A stretch of 64,000 bases of DNA from Trematomus loennbergii (lineage: Eukaryota > Chordata > Actinopteri > Perciformes > Nototheniidae): assembly GCA_012861695.1 (NCBI GenBank), contig JAAOOA010000086.1, positions 1,233,001-1,297,000 on the forward strand, written 5' to 3'. This document shows, one piece after another, positions 50,908 to 63,887 of this stretch. Numbering within the stretch: the first letter of the stretch is position 1; each line of letters opens with the position of its first letter. The translations under genes and the position numbers were made by a program. The notes beneath the pieces are model-generated. The model saw only the letters and a list, made by a program, of their open reading frames with translations, did no database searches and was not told the DNA's origin.

Positions 50908-51523
50908 TAAAGTAACTAAGTACATTTACTCCAGTACTGTACTTTAGTACAATTTAGAGTACTCCCATTTTTGTGCTACTGTGTACTTCTACTCCTCTAC
51001 AGTTCAGAGGTAAATGGTGTACTTTTCCTCCACTACATGTATGTAATATCTTTAGTTACTTCACAGATCTGGATGAATGATGTGAAATATAATCAAGTGT
51101 TAAATCAGACTTTAGTTCCACCTGGAGTAAATTCACAAGCTACTCTGCAGTATACAAAGTCATTCAACTAGCTGCACCTTTACCAGCTTTGAGAACACTT
51201 TCATGATCAATCATTATAAAACATATCATATATATTATTCTGAAATGGACCAATCTGCTCAATGACTACTTTTACTGTCGCTACTTTAACTATATTTTGA
51301 TATACTTTTCTACTTTTACTTGAGGAACATTTGCAATGACTTTTACTAGAAAGTAGTATTCCTACACTCTGGTACTTCTACTTTTACTCAAGTACAAGAC
51401 CTGAGTACTTCTACTTTTACTGAAGTACAAGACCTGAGTACTTCTACTTTTACTGAAGTACAAGACATGAGTACTTCTACTTTTACTGAAGTACAAGACC
51501 TGAGTACTTCTCCCACCTCTGCA
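50908..51523. repeat. TACTTTTACTT dispersed repeat with a 33-bp tandem end
   Basis: Begins 'gtaaagtaactaagtaca' and ends 'gagtacttctcccacctc'. At 51372-51507 the end segment (ctacttttactgaagtacaa plus 13 more) is repeated four times. Confidence 0.7.
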
Positions 51524-54500
51524 GATTACCAACGTGACAATACCCCAAAACATTCTTCCAGAATCTTCCAATGGTAAGATGTGAGGGTGCTGTATTACAT
51601 ACCCCAGCTGTCAGTCTCAGGTAGTACCAGACAAGTATTCAAGATGACATCACGAGTCCATGAGGTGGCGCCAAAACACCGGCAGGTTTTCTGTGGTTAA
51701 ACTGCAGGGAGTGTGTAGAGACAGAACAACTTCTCACACTCTGACCTCACATATAACATGTGAACCTTAACACATCCATACTCTCATCTTGAAAAGGGAA
51801 ACATTTGAACTTCACAACTAAGAACAACTCTACAGGATTTAAGCTCTTTCATTTATTTTACTTTATTAATTCCATCTAGGTGGTTAGTTTCCTAAACACA
51901 ATTCTAACTAGAAAATGCATTTCCTGCAGAAAATGCGTGTGAATGCTGTAAACTGTGAACATTTGTGGCTGAATTGAGCTGAAAATGCAGAAAAAGCTGA
52001 ATATGTTATTAGCTGAATGGTAGCTGCTTTAGCTACAGAGACCAAGTCAGTGTGTTGCTGAACTTAGCAGAGACATGCAGAAAAGATAAATGATTTGAAT
52101 CAAATTGTTACAGCTCAAATGCATTGCAATGACTTTGTTGAAAACTTGAAAGTGAAATGTTAAACTGGAAGAGTAGGAAAAATAGTGAAGAAGCTCAATA
52201 TTTAAAAGAAAAGGTTTAATATATAGCCTCAATGTCCTGAAATAGCTGAATAATGTAATAGTTGAATGGTTTCTGCAGCTGAAATTAGGCTGAAGGAGTT
52301 AAATATCAGATGTAAGTAGTAGTGAATGAATGTGTATTAAGAAGAGAAAGAAAGTAAAAAGGCTTGGGAAAGCAGCAGAATATTTTGACTGCAAACTTTT
52401 TAACTAAAACCATGTGTCACCAATAATGTAAAAAAGATGTGGAACATGTTGAAGTCAGTATGAAGTCTCCATCAGACAGAAAACAATAGGCTGTTGCACA
52501 ACATTCACACTAATGATAGCAGAATACAAAAATGTTCTTTTCTTTTTAAATATGTCTGACACATTTTAGTTACATGAATTTTACATATCATTATAGCATA
52601 AAAACTCAACTTACACATGTGTGTTAGTCTGTTACTGTCCGTCTGCTCTTTAAATCACTTTTTAGACCACACTTTTTAAAGAATTGATTTCATGTGATTT
52701 GTGTTTCATTATTTTGGTCTGCTCTGATCTCTGTGATTTATTACTTGTTTGGTTGCTGGTTTTTAGTTCATTTCATTTTCTGCATGTATTGCATGTGTTC
52801 TGCTCTCTGTGAAAGCACTGTGGAACTCAGTTTGAAAGGTGCTAATAAAGTTTGTTAATATTGGGATTATTCTTTTATCCTAATGCTAAAATGGGAGCTA
52901 TTACATACGCTAAATCACCAAGCAGCACCTTGATAACTAGTTAGCTATGCTAACATATTATTGTTATTTTGATATTCTGGTATAGTGTGCACCATAGAAA
53001 GCTCCGTTTATTTATTGCACTTTGTTCCTGTTGTAAAAAAAGAGGCTTTTTTTGACTCTTTTAGTCCTCATTCAGTCATTTACCAATTTTGGGTTTTCTG
53101 GAAATTGTAAAGTAGTCTATGCTTTTGATGAATGTATTAAGCGTGAACAGCATTTGTAAACTAATACTGTTACTACATTTCTTAATATGAAATATATTGG
53201 TTTCTTCTTTTCTAAGGTTACATTGTTACATAGAGTAAAGTCCAATTTTTAAAAATTGTTATTTATATGACCTTGTTTGCAAAGTAACGGAAATCAATCA
53301 GGTTACTTTTATATGTTGTTACTCTGATAAGGTTAATGATAACATTTCTGACATGTAATTGGTTATTGTAACAGATTACATTTTGAAAGTAACCCTCCAA
53401 ACCCTGTTAGGAATGTGTCGAATGTGACCTGAGGACACAGGAAGGTCAATCAGTGATCCTGCAGGGAGCTGCTGTCTCACACACTAAGTGAATAAAGCAT
53501 CTCAATACTTCATCCCTTCATGATGTGTATGTGGAAGCAGTACTCCTAAACACTACACAGCCCTACTCTGAAGATGGTTCTTTTCACATCATCATTTCTA
53601 GTGATTACCTCATGTCCTTGTACCTCCTTTAGTAATATTATGCAGCACCCATTCCTCTGAGAAAGAGTTGCTCTGGCCGGGTGACATTGATTAAATATTT
53701 GTAATGGATCAGTCTGAAAATGTAGGATTTCTCTGCTCCTCATGTTGTCTTAGTTTAGTCTCTTTAAGGACTGCTGTACAGATCACACATTTCTTCTTAG
53801 TTTTCTTCTTTCTCCCATTTTCAGCAGCTGCCTGTCAGATGAGTAGGAGAGGGGGGGGGGGGGATGTTTGGTGACTATTTGTTTTCACATGGTACCCTGC
53901 CTTTAAAGAGCCAGGATTCCTATGTTTCACAAATGTCCCTCATGGCACATTCCTAAAAGGATAGATAGACAGTGAACAATAAAAGAACACAACAAGTGGT
54001 TGAAAGACCTGTTGTCTTTCCTCTCTCTGTTTATCTGCTTTCACATGTCTGAAATGGGAAGGACTTAAGGAGTCTTAAAGATCTTAAATTCTTTGCCAAC
54101 AAATAATACATTATTAAAACACTATGTTCTCAGAATTCTGACTTTAATCTCAGAACTAAAACAAAGGAAATGTGGTTTATTGGCTCCCCAATGGAAGTTC
54201 TTTATGCTTCAGAACATAAATGTGCCGTTGGCTGTCGTTGGACCTCAGGACACATCATTGGGCTTTAAATATGCCAAACTATGCCAGAACACTTGATTAT
54301 AGATGTTCCGATAATCAAGAGATCTGTTACACACAATATTTGAATAAATGAGAACATATTTCAAATGATCTTTTACTGGCCCCGCCATCACGGAATAATT
54401 TCGTATTGTAAGTAAGAAGTCATTTACTGTAATTCACTTTTACAAACTAGAGTAGATTGGATAAGGATAAAATCACCCCATGTCAAATGTGATGCTAAAT

Positions 54501-55409
54501 TGGGAAGGAGTGGTTCATGGCTTCAACAAAAAGGTTGTAGAAAGGAACATTTTTGTTTATTTTTGTATTTGTTCTAGAAAAAAGCTGTGGGGCCTTCAGG
54601 GACCGACTCACCCGCTCCTCCTTCATGATTCTTCTTGACCCTCCTCACTGACTGCAGAGCAGTGTCTGGGAGCCAGGGGACAAAGGCAATATAAAGCACC
54701 TCAGGTTTCTCTGTACCTCAGAAATCAGGTGAAGTCAGAAATCCAGATGTAACTTCTTTATTGGAGTTCATCAAAATCTGAGTGATAGCATATCATAGCT
54801 GCATGTTTACTGATGTTGTATCCAAATGGTGTGTATGACGCACAGGAAGTCAGTGTAGAGTGGACCGACAGCTCATCTGTAGCCAAGGCACGTTCACATG
54901 ATGTGTTACACCATCTCACAAACACACACACACACACATCAACAAGCTACAGGCCTGACCTCTGTTCTACACAACACATAAAAAGAGTATATGACCCGGA
55001 CCACGTAGCGATGAAACAATACTGACTCACTGGAGCTAACCCAGGCTCCAAAATGTGTTTGGCAAAGCAAATCAGCTGAGAAGCATGTCCTAATATTCTG
55101 TTCATGTGTGTTTTGAATTTATTCTTGAAAATGCAATTAGCCCATAAAAAACATTAGTATCCGTAGTGGTCACTTTCCTTGCATCAAACACTGAGTGGTC
55201 CCTAAAACATTTAAAGGGCCAGCAGCACCTTTCTGTGTATGAACACACAGCATATTCCTGTGTAACAGTCTGAAGTACCACAGAGTTTCTGTCATCCTAT
55301 TGACCCAGATCCAACCTATCAGGATGAGTCGGCAGTATTTGTACCGTGTCATTGGCTGTGCAAACAGATCTGGTACCTGACGCCCCCCCCCCCTCTGATG
55401 TAACACTGT
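51524..55409. other. Gene-poor stretch; LINE 3' tail at 52540-52862
   Basis: The only recognisable pieces are an L2-like 3' end (ctctgtgaaagcactgtgga ... gaaaggtgctaataaagt), a 'gtaacagattacattttgaa' repeat near 53370-53405 that also occurs inverted near 34735-34860, a G run at 53854-53865, and a MITE fragment at 54125-54190 related to 13791-13966. No exons were recognised. Confidence 0.45.
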
Positions 55410-57589
55410 TCAGATGGGGGTGTTGGGCAAATGTCCGTTAGATCCTGTGAGGGCCCCGTTACAAGCGAAGCCACGGCCCTGTCCGTTACGTTTGCTCAGA
55501 ACCTGGCCCCCCTGGAGGCCCTCCTGCTCCACAGGGGTCCTTCTGTCAGAGTCTCTGCTGGGGGGCCCCGCCTGGGGGGCTGTCCGGCTCCGGCAGCGCT
55601 GTCTGAAGACGTACAGCAGCATGGTGATGAGCAGACTCAGGCTCAGCACCAGCAGCACAGACACCACCACCAGCTCCTTCAGGTAGCAGGGGCCCTGCGC
55701 CGCCAGCAGGGGGCCCCTGTCCCAGAGCTCCGCCTCTTTAGGCTCCTCCGCCCACAGGGACACGTTCCTGCTGGTGGGTGTCGGCTCAGTCTCTATTCGA
55801 CTTGTTTCTGTTCTCTCGGGCCCCGCAGAGGGACGCAGCCGGGCCCCTGCCTCTGTGGTGGGGATGGGGGGGTTCTGGGGCCAGCTGTGGCTGCTGGGGG
55901 TCTGAGCCACAGGGCCGCTCCCCTGCTTGACGTGGTAGATGACCACAGTCTGCTGGTAGCCGTTCTCCGTGGACAGGCAGAGGTAGGGGCCCAGCGTGGC
56001 AGGGGTGGCCACAAAGCTCAGGCTGCCGTCCCCCAGGATCAGGTACAGGTCTGGGGTCAGCCGGCTGTTGGGACGCTCCCACAGCTGCTGGGACAGCAGG
56101 GACGCTGCGGGACACTGCAGACGCACCACCTCGTTCAGAGACACCGACACCAGCTCACCTGAGGACCGGGGGGGGGGGCAGAATACTCAGGCTGTTGAAA
56201 GGCGGGGCCCTGTTTAATCCTATGTAAGGTGCTCAGTGGCCATGCAGCCAAAATGACCTGAGTGACTCACGTATGTGGCTCCATAGAGCATGTGCACTTG
56301 AGTTTCCCTTAAGCCCCGCCTCCGATCCATCGATCTCAGCCAAATGAATGGAGGGAATATAAATCTTAAGGTTTGCCTTAGACATTTGTCGTAAAATATC
56401 TATTTCTTCTATTTACTAACCAAAATATTTTCTCTAACTCCAAGGTGTTAAGTAATTGTTTCCAATATATATACCGAGCTTATAATATCCATGCTGTTTA
56501 GTAGGGGGCTCAGCCTTAGACCAGTTTCTTGTTATTGCTTTCTTGCTTGCATTTACAGCATCTTAGATAAGTATCTATCATTATCAAACACACAATCATT
56601 TGTATTTCAAAAGGTATAACATTTTTCAGTCCTTGGGTATTGAATAACCCAGAATGTGTCTGATAGCAGCATGCACATTTTCTCGTTAAGTATTTAGTTT
56701 ATCACATTCCCAGATAATGTGTGTGTGATTTGCCTCTTTGTTCCCACATAGCCGCCAGCGTTTTACAACTTTTAAGTCCAATTTATTTTAATAAGGGCTA
56801 TAACAGTGTTCAGACATTGAATTAGATTTTCCTAAATAAAATGTTGTCTCTTTCCCAATGTAAGTCAATGGGAAACTCTTTTTTGGCCCAGTGACGTCAC
56901 AAACTGACACGGAAGTTGTAGTACCGCCGTTTGGCCACCACAAAAAATAGCTTTAGTCCCCCTTTCCTGGGGGCTTGAGCAAATCCCACAAAACACCAAG
57001 ACCCTCCATATTCTCTTCACAGCGTCACCAGATATCAATAAACTACCAGCCTTCGTGGGATAATCAGAATCATCTAATGGGAAATGTAGATTTTCTATGA
57101 ATAATGTTTTATATAGTGTTTAACCTGCCATAGACTCAAACAAGTGACTCACCTGCAGGCAGTTTGTTTGGACTGAACCGGGCTCTGTGTGAGAATGAAA
57201 CACTGTTGCACGCCTCTTCAACATTCCCTCTGTCTACATCCTGGCCTCTGAGGACGGAGAACAGTCACATGGTCATAGTGGGACAGAGACTGATTTAAAC
57301 TAGTGTGTACAATGACATTTAATGCAATATGTAGCCTTAAGACGTTCTTTATTAAAAAGCACAGTATCATAAATCATCATAATCCCCCCCTTCCAACATG
57401 ACATTGAAAGTATCTTGGCACTCACAGACTGGCCTGGCTGTTGGAGGCCCCCACACAGGCCCTGCTGGCCGGGTCCCAGCCACAGAAGGGGTCCCGGGCC
57501 AGGACACACTGAGGACAGGTCCAGTAGAAGGAGCAGTTTGCTGTTGGAACCCTCACCACCCCCTCTGAGGAGCCCACATAGATCATACC
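55410..57589 (-). CDS. Class 4 semaphorin, C-terminal three exons (partial gene)
   Basis: Exons 57589-57426, 57247-57153 and 56158-55410 join in phases 2 and 1. The first encodes the end of the sema blade and the PSI domain (MIYVGSSEGVVRVPTANC, then CPQCVLARDPFCGWDP). The second is a linker (GQDVDRGNVEEACNSVSF). The third has an Ig-like domain (VRLQC ... GPYLCLS), a Ser/Thr/Pro stem, a TM helix (VVVSVLLVLSLSLLITMLLY) and a tail of about 80 residues rich in Arg, Gly and Pro ending LPNTPI. Class 4 semaphorins are membrane-bound guidance and immune ligands, usually of plexin-B or -D receptors. The Ig plus TM plus PSI set fits class 4; the paralogue (4A, 4B, 4E or other) is not certain. Upstream exons lie beyond 64000, making the next intron more than 6.4 kb. 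Confidence 0.87.
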
Positions 57590-57946
57590 CTGCAGAGAGA
57601 AGAGAGTCAAGCCGTTACAACAGAACACTCACCCTGAGATGGGCCCAGGCCAGTAAGACTAGCATCAGAGTTTAAGAGTGTAAACAGATGGGTACTTATT
57701 AGTCCTAGCCGGCAGTTAGGCTGTAATGATGAGCTTGTGTTTCTGTATTTTAAGAACGAATGAATCAACATTTTTAAATGTATGCACGCCTGGAAGTTCC
57801 TTAGTGTCCAAATGTTCAACATCTTCTAACCAGCATTACTGCGTGTACTTTAACCTCAGGAGGACAAGCTTATGATGAGACAATTCACTATCGTTAATAA
57901 ATCGTTGTGGCACATCTAGATTCCGATGCTATCTTGAAACTTGGAT

Positions 57947-58773
57947 GAGTGTCCCTCAGTGTGTCTCTCAGAGTGTCCCTCAGAGTGTCCCTCAGAGTGT
58001 TCCTCAGTGTGTCTCTCAGTGTGTCCCTCAGAGTGTCCCTCAGTGTGTCTCTCAGTGTGTCCCTCAGAGTGTCCCTCAGTGTGTCCCTCAGTGTGTCTCT
58101 CAGTGTGTCCCTCAGAGTGTCCCTCAGTGTGTCTCTCAGAGTGTCCCTCAGAGTGTCCCTCAGAGTGTTCCTCAGTGTGTCTCTCAGAGTGTCTCTCAGA
58201 GTGTCCCTCAGAGTGTCCCTCAGTGTGTCTCTCAGAGTGTCCCTCAGAGTGTCCCTCAGAGTGTTCCTCAGTGTGTCCCTCAGTGTGTCCCTCAGTGTCT
58301 CTCTCAGAGTGTCTCTCAGTGTGTCTCTCAGTGTGTCCCTCAGTGTGTCCCTCAGAGTGTCCCTCAGAGTGTCCCTCAGAGTGTCCCTCAGAGTGTCCCT
58401 CAGAGTGTCTCTCAGTATGTCCCTCAGTGTGTCCCTCAGTGTCTCTCTCAGAGTGTCTCTCAGTGTGTCCTCAGTGTGTCCCTCAGTGTGTCTCTCAGAG
58501 TGTCTCTCAGTGTGTCCCTCAGTGTGTCCCTCAGTGTGTCTCTCAGAGTGTCTCTCAGTGTGTCCCTCAGTGTGTCCCTCAGTGTGTCTCTCCGTATGTC
58601 CCTCAGTGTGTCCCTCAGTGTGTCCCTCAGTGTGTCTCTCAGTGTGTCCCTCAGTGTGTCTCTCAGTGTGTCCCTCAGCGTGTCCCTCAGCGTGTCCCTC
58701 TGCGTGTCTCTCAGTGTCCCTCAGAGTGTGTCCCTCAGAGTGTCCCTCAGAGTGTCCCTCAGTGTCTCTCAGT
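57947..58773. repeat. 12-bp minisatellite, about 69 units
   Basis: Units GTGTCCCTCAGA / GTGTCCCTCAGT / GTGTCTCTCAGT in irregular order over 827 bp. As 12 is a multiple of 3, several forward frames stay open (PSVCLSEC-type repeats), which is an artefact of unit length. It lies in the semaphorin intron. Confidence 0.95.
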
Positions 58774-58865
58774 AGGCTCGTTTGAGATGAGCAAGACCAA
58801 CGCAGACCTGCGCAATTGCGACCGCCGTCTTGCTAGTGCGTTGCATGATGGTTAGTCATTTTGTC

Positions 58866-58924
58866 CGACTTGCTCTGGAGGCTCGACTTGCTCTGGAGGC
58901 TCGACTTGCTCTGGAGGCTCGACT
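58866..58924. repeat. 18-bp triplicate
   Basis: TTGCTCTGGAGGCTCGAC occurs three times in a row. Confidence 0.9.
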
Positions 58925-59255
58925 ACATGAGACGTTGAAATCTCGCGGGACAAAGACGCCGGCAGCCTGGAGAGCGAGGCGGAGCAGTTTCTCTCCACGA
59001 GCTGCAGAAGAGCGAAATGCTTGATGGGAAACGACTTGCTGGTATCTCGAGCTGAGCGCTCATTGGTGGGTTTTACCCCGTGCTGCTGAGGAAACTCTCC
59101 ATTGGCTCGGCTAAAGTGTGTTGTTGTTTTGAGTCAGTTTCATGTCCCCACTTCCATTCACATCTTTCATCATTGTTCCACAATGAAATTAATATCTATA
59201 TATGTTATACTATACTTGCACTGCTTACCGTTTTCATACTTTATATATCTTAGCA

Positions 59256-62200
59256 TATTCATACACACTGTTCATACTGCTCACAGGCTGCTGTGTATAT
59301 CTAGTGTATTCATACACACTGTTCATACTGCTCACAGGCTACTGTGTATATCTAGTGTATTCATACACACTGTTCATACTGCTCACAGGCTACTGTGTAT
59401 ATCTAGTGTACTCGTACACACTGTTCATACTGCTCATAGGCTGCTGTGTATATCTAGTGTACTCGTACACACTGTTCATACTGTTCATACTGATCACAGG
59501 CTGCTGTGTATATCTAGTGTATTCATACACACTGTTCATACTGCTCACAGGCTACTGTGTATATCTCGTGTATTCATACACACTGTTCATACTGTTCATA
59601 CTGATCACAGGCTGCTGTGTATATCTAGTGTATTCATACACACTGTTCATACTGCTCACAGGCTACTGTGTATATATAGTGTACTCGTACACACTGTTCA
59701 TACTGCTCATAGGCTGCTGTGTATATCTAGTGTACTCGTACACACTGTTCATACTGTTCATACTGATCACAGGCTGCTGTGTATATCTAGTGTATTCATA
59801 CACACTGTTCATACTGCTCACAGGCTACTGTGTATATCTCGTGTATTCATACACACTGTTCATACTGTTCATACTGATCACAGGCTGCTGTGTATATCTA
59901 GTGTATTCATACACACTGTTCATACTGATCACAGGCTACTGTGTATATCTCGTGTATTCATACACACTGTTCATACTGCTCACAGGCTGCTGTGTATATC
60001 TAGTGTACTCGTACACACTGTTCATACTGATCACAGGCTGCTGTGTATATCTAGTGTATTCATACACACTGTTCATACTGCTCACAGGCTGCTGTGTATA
60101 TCTAGTGTACTCGTACACACTGTTCATACTGATCACAGGCTGCTGTGTATATCTAGTGTATTCATACACACTGTTCATACTGCTCACAGGCTGCTGTGTA
60201 TATCTAGTGTATTCATACACACTGTTCATACTGCTCACAGGCTGCTGTGTATATCTAGTGTACTCGTACACACTGTTCATACTGATCACAGGCTGCTGTG
60301 TATATCTAGTGTACTCGTACACACTGCTCATACTGCTCACAGGCTGCTGTGTATATCTAGTGTACTCGTACACACTGTTCATACTGATCACAGGCTGCTG
60401 TGTATATCTAGTGTACTCGTACACACTGTTCATACTGATCATACTGCTCACAGGCTGCTGTGTATATCTAGTGTACTCGTACACACTGTTCATACTGATC
60501 ACAGGCTGCTGTGTATATCTAGTGTATTCATACACACTGTTCATACTGTTCATACTGCTCACAGGCTGCTGTGTATATCTAGTGTACTCGTACACACTGT
60601 TCATACTGCTCACAGGCTACTGTGTATATCTAGTGTACTCGTACACACTGTTCATACTGCTCATAGGCTGCTGTGTATATCTAGTGTACTCGTACACACT
60701 GTTCATACTGTTCATACTGATCACAGGCTGCTGTGTATATCTAGTGTATTCATACACACTGTTCATACTGCTCACAGGCTACTGTGTATATCTCGTGTAT
60801 TCATACACACTGTTCATACTGATCACAGGCTGCTGTGTATATCTAGTGTATTCATACACACTGTTCATACTGATCACAGGCTACTGTGTATATCTCGTGT
60901 ATTCATACACACTGTTCATACTGCTCACAGGCTGCTGTGTATATCTAGTGTACTCGTACACACTGTTCATACTGATCACAGGCTGCTGTGTATATCTAGT
61001 GTACTCGTACACACTGTTCATACTGATCACAGGCTGCTGTGTATATCTAGTGTATTCATACACACTGTTCATACTGCTCACAGGCTGCTGTGTATATCTA
61101 GTGTACTCGTACACACTGTTCATACTGATCACAGGCTGCTGTGTATATCTAGTGTACTCGTACACACTGTTCATACTGATCACAGGCTGCTGTGTATATC
61201 TAGTGTATTCATACACACTGTTCATACTGCTCACAGGCTGCTGTGTATATCTAGTGTACTCGTACACACTGTTCATACTGATCACAGGCTGCTGTGTATA
61301 TCTAGTGTACTCGTACACACTGTTCATACTGATCACAGGCTGCTGTGTATATCTAGTGTATTCATACACACTGTTCATACTGTTCATACTGCTCACAGGC
61401 TGCTGTGTATATCTAGTGTACTCGTACACACTGTTCATACTGCTCACAGGCTACTGTGTATATCTAGTGTACTCGTACACACTGTTCATACTGCTCATAG
61501 GCTGCTGTGTATATCTAGTGTACTCGTACACACTGTTCATACTGCTCACAGGCTGCTGTTTATATCTAGTGTACTCGTACACACTGTTCATACTGTTCAT
61601 ACTGATCACAGGCTGCTGTGTATATCTAGTGTATTCATACACACTGTTCATACTGCTCACAGGCTACTGTGTATATCTCGTGTATTCATACACACTGTTC
61701 ATACTGTTCATACTGATCACAGGCTGCTGTGTATATCTAGTGTATTCATACACACTGTTCATACTGATCACAGGCTACTGTGTATATCTCGTGTATTCAT
61801 ACACACTGTTCATACTGCTCACAGGCTGCTGTGTATATCTAGTGTACTCGTACACACTGTTCATACTGATCACAGGCTGCTGTGTATATCTAGTGTACTC
61901 GTACACACTGTTCATACTGATCACAGGCTGCTGTGTATATCTAGTGTATTCATACACACTGTTCATACTGATCACAGGCTGCTGTGTATATCTAGTGTAC
62001 TCGTACACACTGTTCATGCTGATCACAGGCTGCTGTGTATATCTAGTGTACTCGTACACACTGTTCATACTGATCACAGGCTGCTGTGTATATCTAGTGT
62101 ATTCATACACACTGTTCATACTGCTCACAGGCTGCTGTGTATATCTAGTGTACTCGTACACACTGTTCATGCTGATCACAGGCTGCTGTGTATATCTAGT

Positions 62201-62966
62201 GTACTCGTACACACTGTTCATACTGATCACAGGCTGCTGTGTATATCTAGTGTATTCATACACACTGTTCATACTGCTCACAGGCTGCTGTGTATATCTA
62301 GTGTATTCATACACACTGTTCATACTGATCACAGGCTGCTGTGTATATCTAGTTACTCGTACACACTGTTCATACTGATCACAGGCTGCTGTGTATATCT
62401 AGTGTATTCATACACACTGTTCATACTGCTCACAGGCTGCTGTGTATATCTAGTGTACTCGTACACACTGTTCATACTGATCACAGGCTGCTGTGTATAT
62501 CTAGTGTACTCGTACACACTGTTCATACTGATCACAGGCTGCTGTGTATATCTAGTGTATTCATACACACTGTTCATACTGCTCACAGGCTGCTGTGTAT
62601 ATCTAGTGTATTCATACACACTGTTCATACTGATCACAGGCTGCTGTGTATATCTAGTGTACTCGTACACACTGTTTCATACTGCTCATAGGCTGCTGTG
62701 TATATCTAGTGTACTCGTACACACTGTTCATACTGATCACAGGCTGCTGTGTATATCTAGTGTACTCGTACACACTGCTCATACTGCTCACAGGCTGCTG
62801 TGTATATCTAGTGTACTCGTACACACTGTTCATACTGATCACAGGCTGCTGTGTATATCTAGTGTACTCGTACACACTGTTCATACTGATCACAGGCTGC
62901 TGTGTATATCTAGTGTACTCGTACACACTGTTCATACTGATCACAGGCTGCTGTGTATATCTAGTG
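59256..62966. repeat. 51-bp minisatellite, about 71 units (3.7 kb)
   Basis: The unit runs TATTCATACACACTG, TTCATACTGCTCACAGG, CTGCTGTGTATATCTAGTG. Two main variants alternate (TATTCATACA or TACTCGTACA) with GCTCAC/GATCAC and CTGCTG/CTACTG sub-variants, and some units carry a 9-bp duplication of TTCATACTG. Fifty-one is 17 codons, so two forward frames and stretches of the reverse strand are open for up to 1346 codons. Conserved variant strings recur, suggesting blockwise amplification. It lies in the semaphorin intron on the opposite strand sense. Confidence 0.97.
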
Positions 62967-63887
62967 CAGGGGTCGGCAACCTTTTTGATATGAAGTGCCA
63001 TTACAATAAAAATTGTTATCAGCGTGCCGACGATCGTGAATTATCAACAGGAGGGCGGGGGGAGCCTCGCTGCGGGGAAGCAGTGTGTGGACCTGTCAGC
63101 ACAACTTACCTGATGCAGAATTTAATAAACAAATTTAAATAATTGGTTTAAACGGCATAATAATAAGGACGATCGTCCGTTCTGTGATTCTCCAGAACAC
63201 ACATGTTATGATATTAGGGTCATGTAGAGTGAGATGAGATCGCTGTCCCTTTAAGAGAGAGAGAGAGAGAGGGGTGTGGCGTGTGCATGTGTGTGTGTGG
63301 ATGGTAGAGAGAGTGAGCGAGCGTGTGTATGTTTCTGGAAGTGAAACGAGGCAGCAGAAAAACAGAGGTCTGTGATGTATTTTGTGAAACAGAAGAACAG
63401 CTAAATAAATGCAACGGCCTCCCAAGAAGAGCTCGCCTCTCTCCAGTCATTTAAGCTAAAGTGGGTTATTGAACCTGAAGCTTGTTGCTTCTGCCCTCCT
63501 CGACTACGGTCTGGGAGCCGACAGGAAAGTTCAACACACAGATGGCCAGTCCGCCCCTTTGTAGCATATTATTTAGATGAGAGATGAGCAGATCGCCACT
63601 GGGCTTTCAACTAAAGACACAGCCACGCAAAAACTGCGGCATTTGTACAGCTCCTTATGGGTACTGCAATTTGTGAAGTGCTTTCCTCTGTGGTGAAACA
63701 ATCGGAGGAGGAAAGCGGCAGAAAGTCGCCTGGAGTTAAAGAGAGCGGGGCTGCGTTGCGTGCACGGGGAGACGCGCCTGGCGGCGGTCTCGTTCAGGAT
63801 CCGATTTTTTTTTTTAATATTTTGCACACTTATTCCTAGTGTGCCACTGGTTACGGTGGCACGCGTGCCAGGGGTTGCCGACCCCTG
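62967..63887. mobile_element. Non-autonomous hAT (CAGGGGTCGGCAACC) with 8-bp TSD
   Basis: CAGGGGTCGGCAACC and GGTTGCCGACCCCTG end the 921-bp element, flanked by a perfect 8-bp ATCTAGTG (62959-62966, 63888-63895) derived from the minisatellite unit. Termini are of the Charlie/hobo hAT type. It contains a (GA)n patch near 63255 and a GC-rich phrase shared with 24370-24430, but no transposase. Confidence 0.94.

Noticed and set aside
55414..56162. Two + strand frames opposite the semaphorin exon
   Set aside because: Shadows of a GC-rich coding exon; only the - strand reads as Ig, TM and tail.
57941..58855. Cys/Ser/Pro-rich repeat protein (PSVCLSEC)
   Set aside because: All three forward frames are open because the unit is 12 bp; it is a minisatellite.
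59256..62966. CRISPR-like array
   Set aside because: Units are adjacent with no unique spacers, and the context is vertebrate DNA.
59102..63142. Frame of 1346 codons with HTVHTAHRLLCISS repeats as a giant protein
   Set aside because: It is produced by a 51-bp tandem unit that keeps several frames open on both strands; no domain, splice or promoter evidence.
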